Shown here piece by piece: positions 9,070 through 17,844 of a stretch of 64,000 nt of DNA. The notes below the pieces were generated by a model that saw only the letters and a list, made by a program, of their open reading frames with translations, searched no databases and was not told the DNA's origin. The stretch is from Actinobacteria bacterium OV450 (GTDB lineage: Bacteria; Actinomycetota; Actinomycetes; Streptomycetales; Streptomycetaceae). The DNA lies in the NCBI GenBank assembly GCA_001298555.1, contig LJCW01000120.1:19835-83834 (forward strand), read 5' to 3'. Numbering within the stretch: the first letter of the stretch is position 1; the number at the start of each line of letters is the position of its first letter. The position numbers and the translations under genes were made by a program.

Positions 9070-9570
9070 ATGGACATCGTGATCAGGGAAGCGCTGGCGG
9101 CGGAGTACGGGACGCTCGGGGAGATCACCGCACAGGCCTACCTCGGGGACGGGCTGCTGACGTTCGGCGAGGACGATCCGTACCTCGCACGGCTGCGGGA
9201 CGTGGCGGGGCGGGCGGCCGACGGGGTGATACTCGTCGCCGCGGCGGGCGACGGCCGGCTCCTCGGCGGTGTGGCCTTCGCCGCGCCCGGGAGCCCACTG
9301 TGCGACATCGCCGGAGCCGACGAGGCCGAGTTCCGGATGCTGGCGGTCGCCCGGGAGGGCCGCGGGCGGGGCGCCGGGGAGGCCCTCGTGCGGGCGTGCA
9401 TCGACCGCGCCCGGGCGATCGAGGGCGTGCGGCGCCTCGTGCTGTCCACCACGGACGACATGACCGGAGCCCACCGGATCTACGAACGGCTCGGTTTCGT
9501 CCGTACGCCCGCACGCGACTGGGAGCCCGTCCCCGGCCTCCCTCTGCTCACGTACGGTCTCGATCTGTAG
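9070..9570 (+). CDS. GNAT-family N-acetyltransferase
   Basis: 166 aa from ATG 9070. The acetyl-CoA loop is seen in FRMLAVAREGRGRGAGEALV (the R/Q-x-x-G-x-G/A motif as EGRGRGAG), and the C-terminal part contains TGAHRIYERLGFVRTP. The substrate cannot be deduced. The gene precedes the nrdA regulatory region and ends only 8 bp before the first NrdR-like box, so its transcription may run into the nrd leader. Confidence 0.88.
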   Translation: MDIVIREALAAEYGTLGEITAQAYLGDGLLTFGEDDPYLARLRDVAGRAADGVILVAAAGDGRLLGGVAFAAPGSPLCDIAGADEAEFRMLAVAREGRGRGAGEALVRACIDRARAIEGVRRLVLSTTDDMTGAHRIYERLGFVRTPARDWEPVPGLPLLTYGLDL

Positions 9571-9578
9571 CCACGCCG

Positions 9579-9626
9579 ACACAACATCTAGGGGGTCGCA
9601 CAGGACACGGCCCCCACATGTATGCT
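9579..9626 (+). promoter_or_regulatory. Tandem NrdR-box-like sites upstream of nrdABS
   Basis: Two 16-bp elements, 9579-9594 (ACACAACATCTAGGGG, 12/16 to the ACACWATATATWGTGT consensus I recall) and 9611-9626 (CCCCCACATGTATGCT, about 8/16), are separated by exactly 16 bp. This is the spacing reported for NrdR operator pairs. The second overlaps a -10-like TATGCT. NrdR is an ATP/dATP-sensing repressor of ribonucleotide reductase genes. The second box is weak. Confidence 0.55.
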
Positions 9627-9632
9627 CGTCCT

Positions 9633-9737
9633 CGCTGTCGTCGCAGGGGAATCCGGTGGGAATCCGGAACTGTCCCGCAACGGTATGAAGTACACCCATT
9701 GGTGTCACCGCAAGTCCGATGACCTGCCGACAGTGCG
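9633..9737 (+). promoter_or_regulatory. Cobalamin (AdoCbl) riboswitch
   Basis: Contains the conserved core GGGAATCCGGTGGGAATCC, then ACTGTCCCGCAACGGT and the B12-box region GTCCGATGACCTGCC. The closing helix pairs CTGTCG..GCAGG (9635-9647) with CCTGC/CGACAG (9723-9733). It precedes the class Ia nrdABS operon. In S. coelicolor adenosylcobalamin acts through this element to switch off nrdABS, so that the B12-dependent class II enzyme is used instead. About 150 nt of leader follow before the nrdA start. Confidence 0.95.
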
Positions 9738-9885
9738 CCCGGCTCGACCGAACCGGGTGTCGATACGTCCGGGCCTCGCGGTTGGGCCGGTGGACGCCGC
9801 GCGGTGCTGCTCCGTCATGCCCGCACGCGCCCGCTCGCGCCCGCACCGCAGGTGTCCCGGAGCCGAGCGAGGGAGAGCTCCCCCC

Positions 9886-12294
9886 GTGACCATCGCGCCT
9901 TCCGCACCGCGCGCCGAGTCCGACCCGTCCGACACCGGAATCGAGACCGGGGGACCTGGGGCCGCACTGCTGCGGACCCTCACCGAGCTGACGGCCGACC
10001 TCCCCGACACCGACCCGGGCCGGGTCGCCGCCGCCGCGCTGCGCGGGCGCAGCGCCGCCGCCGATGAGGCCGAACTGCGCGCTCTGGCCACGGAGGCCGC
10101 CGCCGGTCTGATCTCCGAGGACCCGGCGTACTCCCGGCTCGCCGCCCGGCTGCTGACGCTGGCCGTCGCCGAGGAGGCCGCCGGCCAGGGAGCCACCTCC
10201 TTCTCCGCCTCCGTCGCCGTCGGTCACCGCGAGGGCCTGATCGCGGACCGCACCGCCGAGTTCGTGGAGCTGCACGCGGGCCGCCTGGACGCGCTGGTCG
10301 AGCACACGCTCGCCGAGGGCGCCGACGACCGCTTCGGCTTCTTCGGCCTGCGCACCCTGCACAGCCGCTACCTGCTGCGCCACCCGATCACCCGCCAGGT
10401 GATCGAGACCCCGCAGCACTTCATGCTGCGCGTGGCGTGCGGTCTCGCCGAGAACGACAGCGTCCAGGCCGTCGAGGAAGTGGCCTCGCTGTACCGGCTG
10501 ATGAGCCGCCTCGACTACCTGCCGTCCTCCCCCACGCTGTTCAACTCCGGCACGCGGCACCCGCAGATGTCCTCCTGCTACCTGCTGGACTCCCCGCTGG
10601 ACGAGCTCGACTCGATCTACGACCGCTACCACCAGGTCGCGCGCCTGTCGAAGCACGCCGGCGGCATCGGTCTGTCGTACTCGCGCATCCGCGCCCGCGG
10701 TTCGCTGATCCGCGGTACGAACGGCCACTCCAACGGCATCGTGCCGTTCCTGAAGACCCTCGACGCCTCCGTCGCCGCCGTGAACCAGGGTGGCCGCCGC
10801 AAGGGCGCCGCCGCCGTCTACCTGGAGACCTGGCACGCGGACATCGAGGAGTTCCTGGAGCTGCGCGACAACACCGGCGAGGACCAGCGCCGCACCCACA
10901 ACCTGAACCTCGCGCACTGGGTGCCGGACGAGTTCATGCGCCGCGTCAACGCGGACTCCGAGTGGTCGCTGTTCTCCCCGGCCGACGTGCCCGAGCTGGT
11001 CGACCTGTGGGGCGACGAGTTCGACGCCGCCTACCGCAAGGCCGAGGCGGACGGCCTGGCCCGCAAGACGATGCCCGCGCGTGACCTGTACGGCCGGATG
11101 ATGCGCACCCTCGCGCAGACCGGCCAGGGCTGGATGACCTTCAAGGACGCCTCCAACCGCACGGCGAACCAGACCGCCGAGCCGGGCACCGTCGTCCACT
11201 CCTCGAACCTGTGCACCGAGATCATCGAGGTCACCAACGACGGCGAGACCGCCGTCTGCAACCTCGGCTCGGTCAACCTCGGCGCCTTCGTGCTCCCCGA
11301 GACGGGTGACATCGACTGGGAGCGGCTGGACGAGACCGTCCGCACCGCCGTGACCTTCCTGGACCGCGTGGTCGACATCAACTTCTACCCGACCGAGCAG
11401 GCCGGCCGCTCCAACGCCCGCTGGCGCCCGGTGGGCCTGGGCGCGATGGGCCTCCAGGACGTCTTCTTCAAGCTGAAGCTGCCGTTCGACTCCGCCGAGG
11501 CGAGGGCGCTGTCCACCAAGCTCTCCGAGCGGATCATGCTGGCCGCGTACGAGGCCTCCTGCGACCTCGCCGAGCGCAGCGGACCGCTCCCGGCCTGGGA
11601 GCAGACCCGCACGGCCCGCGGTGTCCTGCACCCCGACCACTACGACACCGAGCTGAACTGGCCGGAGCGCTGGGACGCCCTGCGCGCCCGCGTCACGAAG
11701 TCCGGCATGCGCAACTCGCTGCTCCTCGCCATCGCCCCCACGGCGACGATCGCCTCGATCGCCGGTGTGTACGAGTGCATCGAGCCGCAGGTCTCCAACC
11801 TGTTCAAGCGCGAGACGCTGTCGGGCGAGTTCCTCCAGGTCAACGGCTACCTGGTGGAGGAGCTCAAGAAGCTGGGCGTGTGGGACGCGCAGACCCGCGA
11901 GGCCCTGCGCGACTCCAGCGGTTCGGTCCAGGGCTTCGGCTGGATCCCGGCCGAGGTGCGCGAGCTGTACCGCACGGCGTGGGAGATCCCGCAGCGCGGT
12001 CTGATCGACATGGCGGCGGCCCGTACGCCGTTCCTCGACCAGTCGCAGTCGCTGAACCTGTTCCTGGAGACCCCGACCATCGGGAAGCTGTCCTCGATGT
12101 ACGCGTACGCCTGGAAGCAGGGTCTGAAGACCACGTACTACCTGCGTTCGCGCCCGGCGACGAAGATCGCCCGCGCCGCGCAGGCGGCCACCCCCGCAGC
12201 GCTCCCCCTGGCCGACGCCGCCGCCGAGGCCGCGGCCGCGGAAGCGCTCGCCTGCTCCCTTGAGAACCCCGAGTCCTGCGAGGCCTGCCAGTAA
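9886..12294 (+). CDS. nrdA: Class Ia ribonucleoside-diphosphate reductase large subunit
   Basis: 802 aa from GTG 9886 with GGGAGAG at 9871-9877. Reduces ribonucleoside diphosphates together with NrdB. Seen: SSPTLFNSGT and SSCYLLDSPL (redox-active Cys), SSNLCTEI (the N-x-C-x-E active-site triad), TAVCNLGSVNLG (second redox Cys), and the C-terminal tail ESCEACQ with the cysteine pair that relays electrons from thioredoxin. I cannot recognise a canonical ATP-cone motif in the first 100 residues. The stop overlaps the nrdB start by one base. Expression should be repressed by AdoCbl through the riboswitch and by NrdR. Confidence 0.96.
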   Translation: MTIAPSAPRAESDPSDTGIETGGPGAALLRTLTELTADLPDTDPGRVAAAALRGRSAAADEAELRALATEAAAGLISEDPAYSRLAARLLTLAVAEEAAGQGATSFSASVAVGHREGLIADRTAEFVELHAGRLDALVEHTLAEGADDRFGFFGLRTLHSRYLLRHPITRQVIETPQHFMLRVACGLAENDSVQAVEEVASLYRLMSRLDYLPSSPTLFNSGTRHPQMSSCYLLDSPLDELDSIYDRYHQVARLSKHAGGIGLSYSRIRARGSLIRGTNGHSNGIVPFLKTLDASVAAVNQGGRRKGAAAVYLETWHADIEEFLELRDNTGEDQRRTHNLNLAHWVPDEFMRRVNADSEWSLFSPADVPELVDLWGDEFDAAYRKAEADGLARKTMPARDLYGRMMRTLAQTGQGWMTFKDASNRTANQTAEPGTVVHSSNLCTEIIEVTNDGETAVCNLGSVNLGAFVLPETGDIDWERLDETVRTAVTFLDRVVDINFYPTEQAGRSNARWRPVGLGAMGLQDVFFKLKLPFDSAEARALSTKLSERIMLAAYEASCDLAERSGPLPAWEQTRTARGVLHPDHYDTELNWPERWDALRARVTKSGMRNSLLLAIAPTATIASIAGVYECIEPQVSNLFKRETLSGEFLQVNGYLVEELKKLGVWDAQTREALRDSSGSVQGFGWIPAEVRELYRTAWEIPQRGLIDMAAARTPFLDQSQSLNLFLETPTIGKLSSMYAYAWKQGLKTTYYLRSRPATKIARAAQAATPAALPLADAAAEAAAAEALACSLENPESCEACQ

Positions 12295-13310
12295 TGAGCT
12301 CCACCGACAAGAAGAACCTCCTGGACCCGGGCTTCGAGCTGACGCTGCGCCCCATGCGCTACCCGGACTTCTACGAGCGCTACCGGGACGCGATCAAGAA
12401 CACCTGGACCGTCGAGGAGGTCGACCTCCACTCGGACGTCGCGGACCTCGCGAAGCTGACGCCCGCCGAGCAGCACATGATCGGCCGTCTGGTCGCGTTC
12501 TTCGCGACGGGCGACTCGATCGTCTCGAACAACCTGGTGCTGACGCTCTACAAGCACATCAACTCCCCCGAGGCGCGCCTGTACCTGTCGCGCCAGCTGT
12601 TCGAGGAGGCCGTGCACGTCCAGTTCTACCTGACGCTGCTCGACACCTACCTGCCCGACCCGGACGACCGCGCGGCCGCCTTCGACGCGGTCGAGGAGAT
12701 CCCGTCGATCCGCGAGAAGGCGCAGTTCTGCTTCAAGTGGATGGACTCGGTCGAGAAGATCGAGCGCCTGGAGACCCAGGCCGACCGCCGCCGCTTCCTG
12801 CTGAACCTGATCTGCTTCGCGGCGTGCATCGAGGGCCTGTTCTTCTACGGCGCCTTCGCGTACGTGTACTGGTTCCGCTCGCGCGGCCTGCTGCACGGCC
12901 TGGCCACCGGCACCAACTGGGTGTTCCGTGACGAGACCATGCACATGAACTTCGCGTTCGAGGTCGTGGACACGGTCCGCAAGGAGGAGCCGGAGCTCTT
13001 CGACGAGCAGCTCCAGCAGCAGGTCACGGACATGCTGAAGGAGGCCGTGGAGGCGGAGCTGCAGTTCGGCCGCGACCTGTGCGGTGACGGCCTGCCGGGC
13101 ATGAACACCGAGTCGATGCGCGAGTACCTGGAGTGCGTCGCGGACCAGCGTCTGGTCCGCCTCGGCTTCCCGCCGGTGTACGGCTCGCAGAACCCGTTCT
13201 CGTTCATGGAGCTCCAGGGCGTCCAGGAGCTGACGAACTTCTTCGAGCGCCGTCCGTCGGCCTACCAGGTCGCGGTCGAGGGCACGGTCGACCTGGACGA
13301 GGACTTCTAA
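12294..13310 (+). CDS. nrdB: Class Ia ribonucleotide reductase small (radical) subunit
   Basis: 338 aa, starting in the TAATG overlap with nrdA. All diiron and radical residues are visible: D in FATGDSIVSNN, E-x2-H and the radical Tyr four residues after the His in FEEAVHVQFY, E in CIEGLFFYGAF, and E-x2-H in RDETMHMNF. The tyrosyl radical made here initiates catalysis in NrdA. Confidence 0.96.
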   Translation: MSSTDKKNLLDPGFELTLRPMRYPDFYERYRDAIKNTWTVEEVDLHSDVADLAKLTPAEQHMIGRLVAFFATGDSIVSNNLVLTLYKHINSPEARLYLSRQLFEEAVHVQFYLTLLDTYLPDPDDRAAAFDAVEEIPSIREKAQFCFKWMDSVEKIERLETQADRRRFLLNLICFAACIEGLFFYGAFAYVYWFRSRGLLHGLATGTNWVFRDETMHMNFAFEVVDTVRKEEPELFDEQLQQQVTDMLKEAVEAELQFGRDLCGDGLPGMNTESMREYLECVADQRLVRLGFPPVYGSQNPFSFMELQGVQELTNFFERRPSAYQVAVEGTVDLDEDF

Positions 13311-13423
13311 GTCCCGTCCGGCCGCCGTCGGCACGGCTTGATAGCGTCCCCGCCCATGGGGAGCAACACCCGGTCCTCCGGGTTCTCGGGCGGGGGCGCT
13401 TCGTCGTGTCCGGGGCCGTCGGC

Positions 13424-14137
13424 ATGACCGCCGGCGGGTGGGCGGGACGCGCCCGGCTGCGGCCGGGAGGCCTGCTGTACGGGGGCGCCGTCGGGTCCGC
13501 CGGTGTGCACGCGCACCACTCCGTCCAGGTCATCGCGGCGCTGGGCGGCGACGAGCTGCTGATGGCCGGCCCGGACGGGGAACCGTTCGGGTGCCGGGCG
13601 TACGTGGTCCCGGCCGGGGTGCGTCACGCGGTGCTGCGGGGGGTGCCGTGCGGGGTGGTGCTGCACTACGACCCGCTCTCCTCCGCGGGGCGCCGGCTCT
13701 CGGCGCTGGCGGGGGACGCGGGCGACCTCGTACCGGCCGACGCCCTGCCCGCCGACGCCTTCGAGGCGGCGTGCGCGCTGGACGCCGTACTGCCCGGAGG
13801 GCCGCAGCCCCTCGCGGCGGCGCATCCGGGGCTGGCGCGGGTGCTGGAGTGGCTGCCCGGCCGGGAGCCGGTGCGGCTGTCCCGGGCGGCGGAGGTGGCG
13901 TGCCTGTCGGAGAGCCGCCTCGCGCACCTGTTCCGGGCGGAACTCGGGCTGCCGTTCCGGCCGTACGTGCTGTGGCTGCGGCTGATGCGGGCCGCCGAAC
14001 TCTCCTCCCGGGGGCACTCCCTGACGGACGCGGCGCACGGCGCCGGCTTCGCGGACGGTGCGCATCTGAGCCGCGTGTGGCGGCGGATGTTCGGGATCGC
14101 GCCGTCGGACTTCACCCGCACCGTCCAGTGGATGTAG
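13424..14137 (+). CDS. nrdS: AraC-family regulator NrdS
   Basis: About 237 aa from ATG 13424; a GTG at 13406 is an alternative and neither has a clear ribosome-binding site. The N-terminal half is a cupin-type AraC_binding domain with a histidine-rich GVHAHHSVQV segment. The C-terminal half carries two helix-turn-helix motifs (LSRAAEVACLSESRLAHLFR, and DAAHGAGFADGAHLSRVWRR). It is the third gene of the nrdABS operon as described for S. coelicolor. Its regulatory target is not established to my knowledge. Confidence 0.85.
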   Translation: MTAGGWAGRARLRPGGLLYGGAVGSAGVHAHHSVQVIAALGGDELLMAGPDGEPFGCRAYVVPAGVRHAVLRGVPCGVVLHYDPLSSAGRRLSALAGDAGDLVPADALPADAFEAACALDAVLPGGPQPLAAAHPGLARVLEWLPGREPVRLSRAAEVACLSESRLAHLFRAELGLPFRPYVLWLRLMRAAELSSRGHSLTDAAHGAGFADGAHLSRVWRRMFGIAPSDFTRTVQWM

Positions 14138-14184
14138 CAGGTTCGTTCAAGCGCCGGAGGGCCCCGCGGCGCCACTGTGGACGC

Positions 14185-14571
14185 ATGAGGAAAACGATCA
14201 GGAAGTGTGTGGCCGCCTGTACGGGCAAGACCATGCCGGCCGCCGTCCGCAGGGCCTTCGAGGACGAGCTGCGCCGCGCCCGTGACGCGGCGCCCGACAC
14301 CCGGGCCATGTGGACCGCCCTGGAGCGGGCGCACATCATCTCCCAGGCCTGGGCCTGGCCCCACACCCGTGCCCACTGGCACATGTTCCGGCTCGCGGTG
14401 CGCTGCCGGGACCGGGCGGAGACGGTGGGGCAGGTGGTGCGGATCCTGGTGGCCGGGGCCGGGTCGCTCACCGGGCGCGTGCCGTACGGCAACACCGGGC
14501 GCACGGCGGCGGGCATCTCGACGCCGATGCCCCTGCCGGACGACCTGCGGCTGCTGCTGGGCCGCGCCTAG
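14185..14571 (+). CDS. DUF3703 family protein
   Basis: 128 aa from ATG 14185; an internal ATG at 14233 is possible. The hallmark is the His/Trp-rich segment HIISQAWAWPHTRAHWHMF. The function is unknown. It lies 47 bp after nrdS in the same direction, ahead of a terminator-like hairpin, so it may be the fourth gene of the nrd transcript. Confidence 0.82.
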   Translation: MRKTIRKCVAACTGKTMPAAVRRAFEDELRRARDAAPDTRAMWTALERAHIISQAWAWPHTRAHWHMFRLAVRCRDRAETVGQVVRILVAGAGSLTGRVPYGNTGRTAAGISTPMPLPDDLRLLLGRA

Positions 14572-14620
14572 GTCGTGTCGTCGAAGGAGCGTCGGCCGGA
14601 CGGGACTTGACGACACGACC
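14571..14620 (+). terminator. Inverted repeat after the DUF3703 gene
   Basis: Perfect 12-bp arms GGTCGTGTCGTC (14571-14582) and GACGACACGACC (14609-14620) around a 26-nt loop, starting on the last base of the stop codon. It probably ends the nrd transcript, although the loop is long for an intrinsic terminator. Confidence 0.6.
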
Positions 14621-14641
14621 TGAGGGCGGCCGCCGCCCGGG

Positions 14642-14674
14642 CCCGCCCCGACGGCTTCCGGCGTGCGGGGCGGG
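14642..14674 (-). terminator. Hairpin downstream of def
   Basis: CCCGCCCCG (14642-14650) pairs with CGGGGCGGG (14666-14674), 33 bp beyond the def stop on the minus strand. Likely the def terminator, convergent with the nrd terminator. Confidence 0.5.
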
Positions 14675-14706
14675 GCCTGGTCCGGGGCCTGGGCCCAGGC
14701 CAGGGG

Positions 14707-15342
14707 CTACGCGTTCGGGACCGTCTCGTAGCGCGGGGTGCCCTCTTCCATCTGGCGCAGGGCGTCCTTGCGGTCGCGCTTCGAGAGGCGGTCGATGTAC
14801 AGGTACCCGTACAGGTGGTCCGTCTCGTGCTGGAGGCAGCGGGCGAAGTAGCCCGTGCCGCGCACCTTGATGGGGTTGCCCTGGGCGTCCTGGCCGGTCA
14901 CCTCGGCGTAGTCCGGGCGGGCCAGCGAGGCGTAGGCGGTCGGGACCGACAGGCAGCCCTCGTTGGAGTCGTCGAGCACGCGGGAGCCGGCCGGCAGCTC
15001 GACCAGCTTCGGGTTGACCACGACACCGGTGTGGCGCACGCCGTCGTCGTCCGGGCAGTCGTACACGAAGACCTTGGCGTCCACGCCGATCTGGTTCGCG
15101 GCCAGGCCCACGCCCTCGGCGGCCTTCTGGCTGGCGAACATGTCGTCGATCAGCTGCGCCAGTTCGTCGCCGAACTCGGTGACGTCCTTGCACTCCCGGT
15201 GCAGCACGGGGTTGCCGACGACCGTGATCGGGCGGGCGGTACCGCGCTCGCGGTGGGCGAGCTCGCGCGCCTCACAGTCCTCGGTGTCCACGACGTACCC
15301 GTCGTTCACGACCTCGACGACCTCGTTCTCCTGCTGCGCCAT
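14707..15342 (-). CDS. def: Peptide deformylase
   Basis: 211 aa from ATG 15342; a GTG at 15378 would add 12 residues but has no ribosome-binding site. Removes the formyl group from nascent N-termini. All three motifs are present: [17 protein letters not shown] (metal-ligand Cys) and QHETDHL (HExxH metal site). The roughly 45-residue N-terminal extension before [10 protein letters not shown] is acidic and longer than in E. coli Def. Actinobacteria usually carry several def copies. No SigR-type promoter was found upstream. Confidence 0.95.
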   Translation of the reverse strand: MAQQENEVVEVVNDGYVVDTEDCEARELAHRERGTARPITVVGNPVLHRECKDVTEFGDELAQLIDDMFASQKAAEGVGLAANQIGVDAKVFVYDCPDDDGVRHTGVVVNPKLVELPAGSRVLDDSNEGCLSVPTAYASLARPDYAEVTGQDAQGNPIKVRGTGYFARCLQHETDHLYGYLYIDRLSKRDRKDALRQMEEGTPRYETVPNA

Positions 15343-15406
15343 GTCCGCCGTACGCCTTCCGTAAGTCCACCCGTTCACAATGTGCCGGTACAGCCTACGG
15401 TGCCGG

Positions 15407-16417
15407 TCAGCAGACCTCTTCGAGATCCCGCCATTCCCGGGTCTCCGGGCTGTCCGCGACCCAGCCGTCGAGCAGTCCGCGCACCAGGCCGGCCGGCGCC
15501 GCGATGCCGCATTCGCGCTCGGGGACCCACAGGGCGCCGGAGCCGTTCGTCCGGTGCCCCAGCGGGCCGGGGTGCCCCGGTTCGCTGTGGTCGTGCGGGT
15601 CCAGGTGCTCCCCGTCGCCCTCGCCGCTCGGCATCACGCTCTCCGAGCAGGTCCGGCACAGCAGCCGCACCGAGGACGACCAGTCCTCGGCGGCGAACCC
15701 CGCGTCCGAGGCCAGCTGCTCCAGTGCGTCGCGGTCCTCCTCGGTGGCCGCCTCCAGCAGCACCACCCAGGTCGGCACCGGGGAGGGCGCCCACAGCTCG
15801 ATCTCGTCGAAGACCGGGTACGAGGGACCGGCCGCCGTGACCCGCTCGCCGTGCGGGACCCCGTCGTGCAGGACGACCTCGCCCCAGCGCCGCCCCGAGG
15901 ACGGCAGCGGGATCGAGAGGACCTCCATGCGGGCCGGATCGAGCCTGCGGCCCCACACGACCTCGGCCTCGCCCTCGGGCGAGAGCCGCACGGCGGCGCT
16001 GCCGAGCTCCATGCCGACGGGTTCGCCGCCGCCCTTCGCGGGGCGGGCGCCCGGGCCGTGCGGGTCTCCGGGCACCTTCAGCCCGTACGCCTGCCAGGCC
16101 CGGCGGGCCAGCGGCCAGTCCTGCAGTGCGGTCGCGGCGATCCCGACGTTCCACCAGTCGGGGGCGCCCGTCTCGCGGTCCAGCAGGGCCACGGCGCGCA
16201 GTCCGGCGGCCCGCGCCTGCTCCCAGTCGTGCCGGAACTTGTGCAGCAGCGCGAGGTTGAACCAGGACTCGGACAGCCAGGGCTCCAGGTCCGCGGCTCT
16301 GGTGAGCAGCGCGCCCGCGTCCTCGTACCGCCCGTCGCCGATCAGCGTGAACGCGCGGTCGGTGGCCTGCCGCCACGAGGCGGAGGGCCGATGCCGTACC
16401 TTCCCGAAGATCCTCAC
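15407..16417 (-). CDS. Tetratricopeptide repeat-containing protein
   Basis: 336 aa from GTG 16417. Residues about 10-110 form two to three TPR helices ([60 protein letters not shown]). The C-terminal half is an uncharacterised region with a conserved-looking Cys pair (LLCRTC) and ECG motif, and no transmembrane segment. The function is unknown. It is separate from def (64 bp) and from the HD genes. A Streptomyces-type palindromic repeat lies just upstream of its start. Confidence 0.85.
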   Translation of the reverse strand: MRIFGKVRHRPSASWRQATDRAFTLIGDGRYEDAGALLTRAADLEPWLSESWFNLALLHKFRHDWEQARAAGLRAVALLDRETGAPDWWNVGIAATALQDWPLARRAWQAYGLKVPGDPHGPGARPAKGGGEPVGMELGSAAVRLSPEGEAEVVWGRRLDPARMEVLSIPLPSSGRRWGEVVLHDGVPHGERVTAAGPSYPVFDEIELWAPSPVPTWVVLLEAATEEDRDALEQLASDAGFAAEDWSSSVRLLCRTCSESVMPSGEGDGEHLDPHDHSEPGHPGPLGHRTNGSGALWVPERECGIAAPAGLVRGLLDGWVADSPETREWRDLEEVC

Positions 16418-16431
16418 AATTCCCGCCTGCC

Positions 16432-16461
16432 TGGGGGCACCTCCCAGCGGTGGCTGGGGGA
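16432..16461. repeat. Dispersed palindromic element typical of Streptomyces
   Basis: The element starts TGGGGGCACCTCCCAGCGGT and ends GGCTGGGGGA. CCCAGC (16444-16449) pairs with GCTGGG (16454-16459), and CTGGG/CCCAG gives an alternative fold. From memory, near-identical sequences occur very often in intergenic regions of Streptomyces chromosomes. Here it lies 14 bp upstream of the TPR gene start, within its leader. Confidence 0.55.
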
Positions 16462-16536
16462 CAACGGTGCAGCCTTGCGGACACTCCTACTGGCATCCAA
16501 CCATGCCCACTCGGACGGCCGCTCATTACCCATGGG

Positions 16537-17844
16537 TTACCCGGGTGGGACGGGAACAACTCTGTCACGTCCGTCCCTGGCCAGAACCCTGGCAAGACAT
16601 TCCACGACCTCTGGCTGGTAGTCGCGCCCGGTGCCCAGCCGCAGCTGCTCCAGCGCCGCCAGTGACCCGCCCGGGTGACGGCTCCCGCCGAGCAGGTCGT
16701 CGTAGGCGTTGACCGCCCGTACGATGCGCGCCGCGACCGGCTGGTCGCGGTACGGGTCCGCCTGCCGCTCCACCACCACGGCCACCTCGGCGGGCACCCC
16801 GCTCTGGCGGGCCACCTCCCCGCCCAGCTCGGCGATCCGGCGGGCCTCGGCGGCGGGCAGTCCGGCGGTGGCTCCGGCCCGGACCGGGTCGACGAGGGAG
16901 AGCTGGCCGATGTCGTGCATGAGGGCGGCGTATTCCAGCACTGTGAGCTCCCGCTCCGACAGGCCGAGCTCGCGGCCGACGGCGCAGCTCAGCGCGGCGA
17001 CCCGGCGGGCGTGCCCCGGGCGGGTACAGCCGGCGATCTCGGTGGCGCGGGCCAGGGAGGTGATGGTCTGGCGGTAGGTGGTGCGGATCGCGGTGATCCG
17101 GTGGAAGGACAGCTGGGTCAGCAGCAGGGGCACGCAGAGGACGGGCAGGGCCCACAGCCCGGCGACGGCCACGCCCAGGGCCATGACGACGCCGGTGGCG
17201 CAGATCGCCGAGCCGATGCCGACCTGGCCGCGCAGCTCGTCGCGCAGCAGCGGCCCGTACGGCCAGCCCGTGCGGGCGCCGGCCAGCGCGGCGGCGAGCA
17301 CGGCGTCGCACAGGGCGGTCAGGCCGAGCAGGAACAGCAGGAGGAGGACGAGGTACGGGCCGTGCCCGATCCCGTGCTCCAGCCGGCCGGAGTTGTAGAG
17401 CGGCTGGAAGCAGGCGGCGGCGAAGGACACGGTCAGGACCCGGCGGGCCAGGTGGTCGGCGGTGGGCCCGCGGCCCCGGGCGACGTGCGGGACGATCCCG
17501 GCGAGCACGGCCGCGACGACGACCGCGACGACCTGGAGCACGCCGTGGTGGGTGGGCTGGGCGGCGTTCGGGCCGAGCAGGGCGTACGCGAGGGCGCCCG
17601 CGGAGCCCAGCGGTGCGGACCGGCGGTCCTGCGCCGCGTCCCCCGCGGGCCCCGGGGCGCCGCCGTCCCGGCCGTCCAGGGTGCCGGCGGGGTCACGGCG
17701 GGCGAGCTCGCCGCAGGCGATCAGGGCGCCGAAGGCCAGGGCGGAGCCGGGTTCGACGACTCCGTACCAGAGGGTGTGGGCGAGCCCGGCCAGGGTGAGC
17801 ACCCCGGCGGCCCCGAGCACCACCCGGACGACCGCGCCCCTCAC
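16537..17844 (-). CDS. Membrane protein with C-terminal HD domain
   Basis: 435 aa from a GTG that overlaps the upstream HD-GYP gene stop by 4 bp. About eight hydrophobic segments fill residues 1-250, followed by a cytoplasmic HD domain: GHARRVAALSCAVGREL then EYAALMHDIGQLSLVDP. The GYP part is missing: where HHExxDGxGYP is expected the sequence is VVVERQADPYRDQPVA. It is therefore a degenerate HD-GYP relative whose activity on cyclic dinucleotides is doubtful. A partner or regulatory role for the upstream intact HD-GYP protein is an inference. Confidence 0.82.
   Translation of the reverse strand: MRGAVVRVVLGAAGVLTLAGLAHTLWYGVVEPGSALAFGALIACGELARRDPAGTLDGRDGGAPGPAGDAAQDRRSAPLGSAGALAYALLGPNAAQPTHHGVLQVVAVVVAAVLAGIVPHVARGRGPTADHLARRVLTVSFAAACFQPLYNSGRLEHGIGHGPYLVLLLLFLLGLTALCDAVLAAALAGARTGWPYGPLLRDELRGQVGIGSAICATGVVMALGVAVAGLWALPVLCVPLLLTQLSFHRITAIRTTYRQTITSLARATEIAGCTRPGHARRVAALSCAVGRELGLSERELTVLEYAALMHDIGQLSLVDPVRAGATAGLPAAEARRIAELGGEVARQSGVPAEVAVVVERQADPYRDQPVAARIVRAVNAYDDLLGGSRHPGGSLAALEQLRLGTGRDYQPEVVECLARVLARDGRDRVVPVPPG

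Noticed and set aside
14707..15342. def as a sigma-R target
   Set aside because: No GGAAT-N18-GTT was found in the region upstream of the def start.
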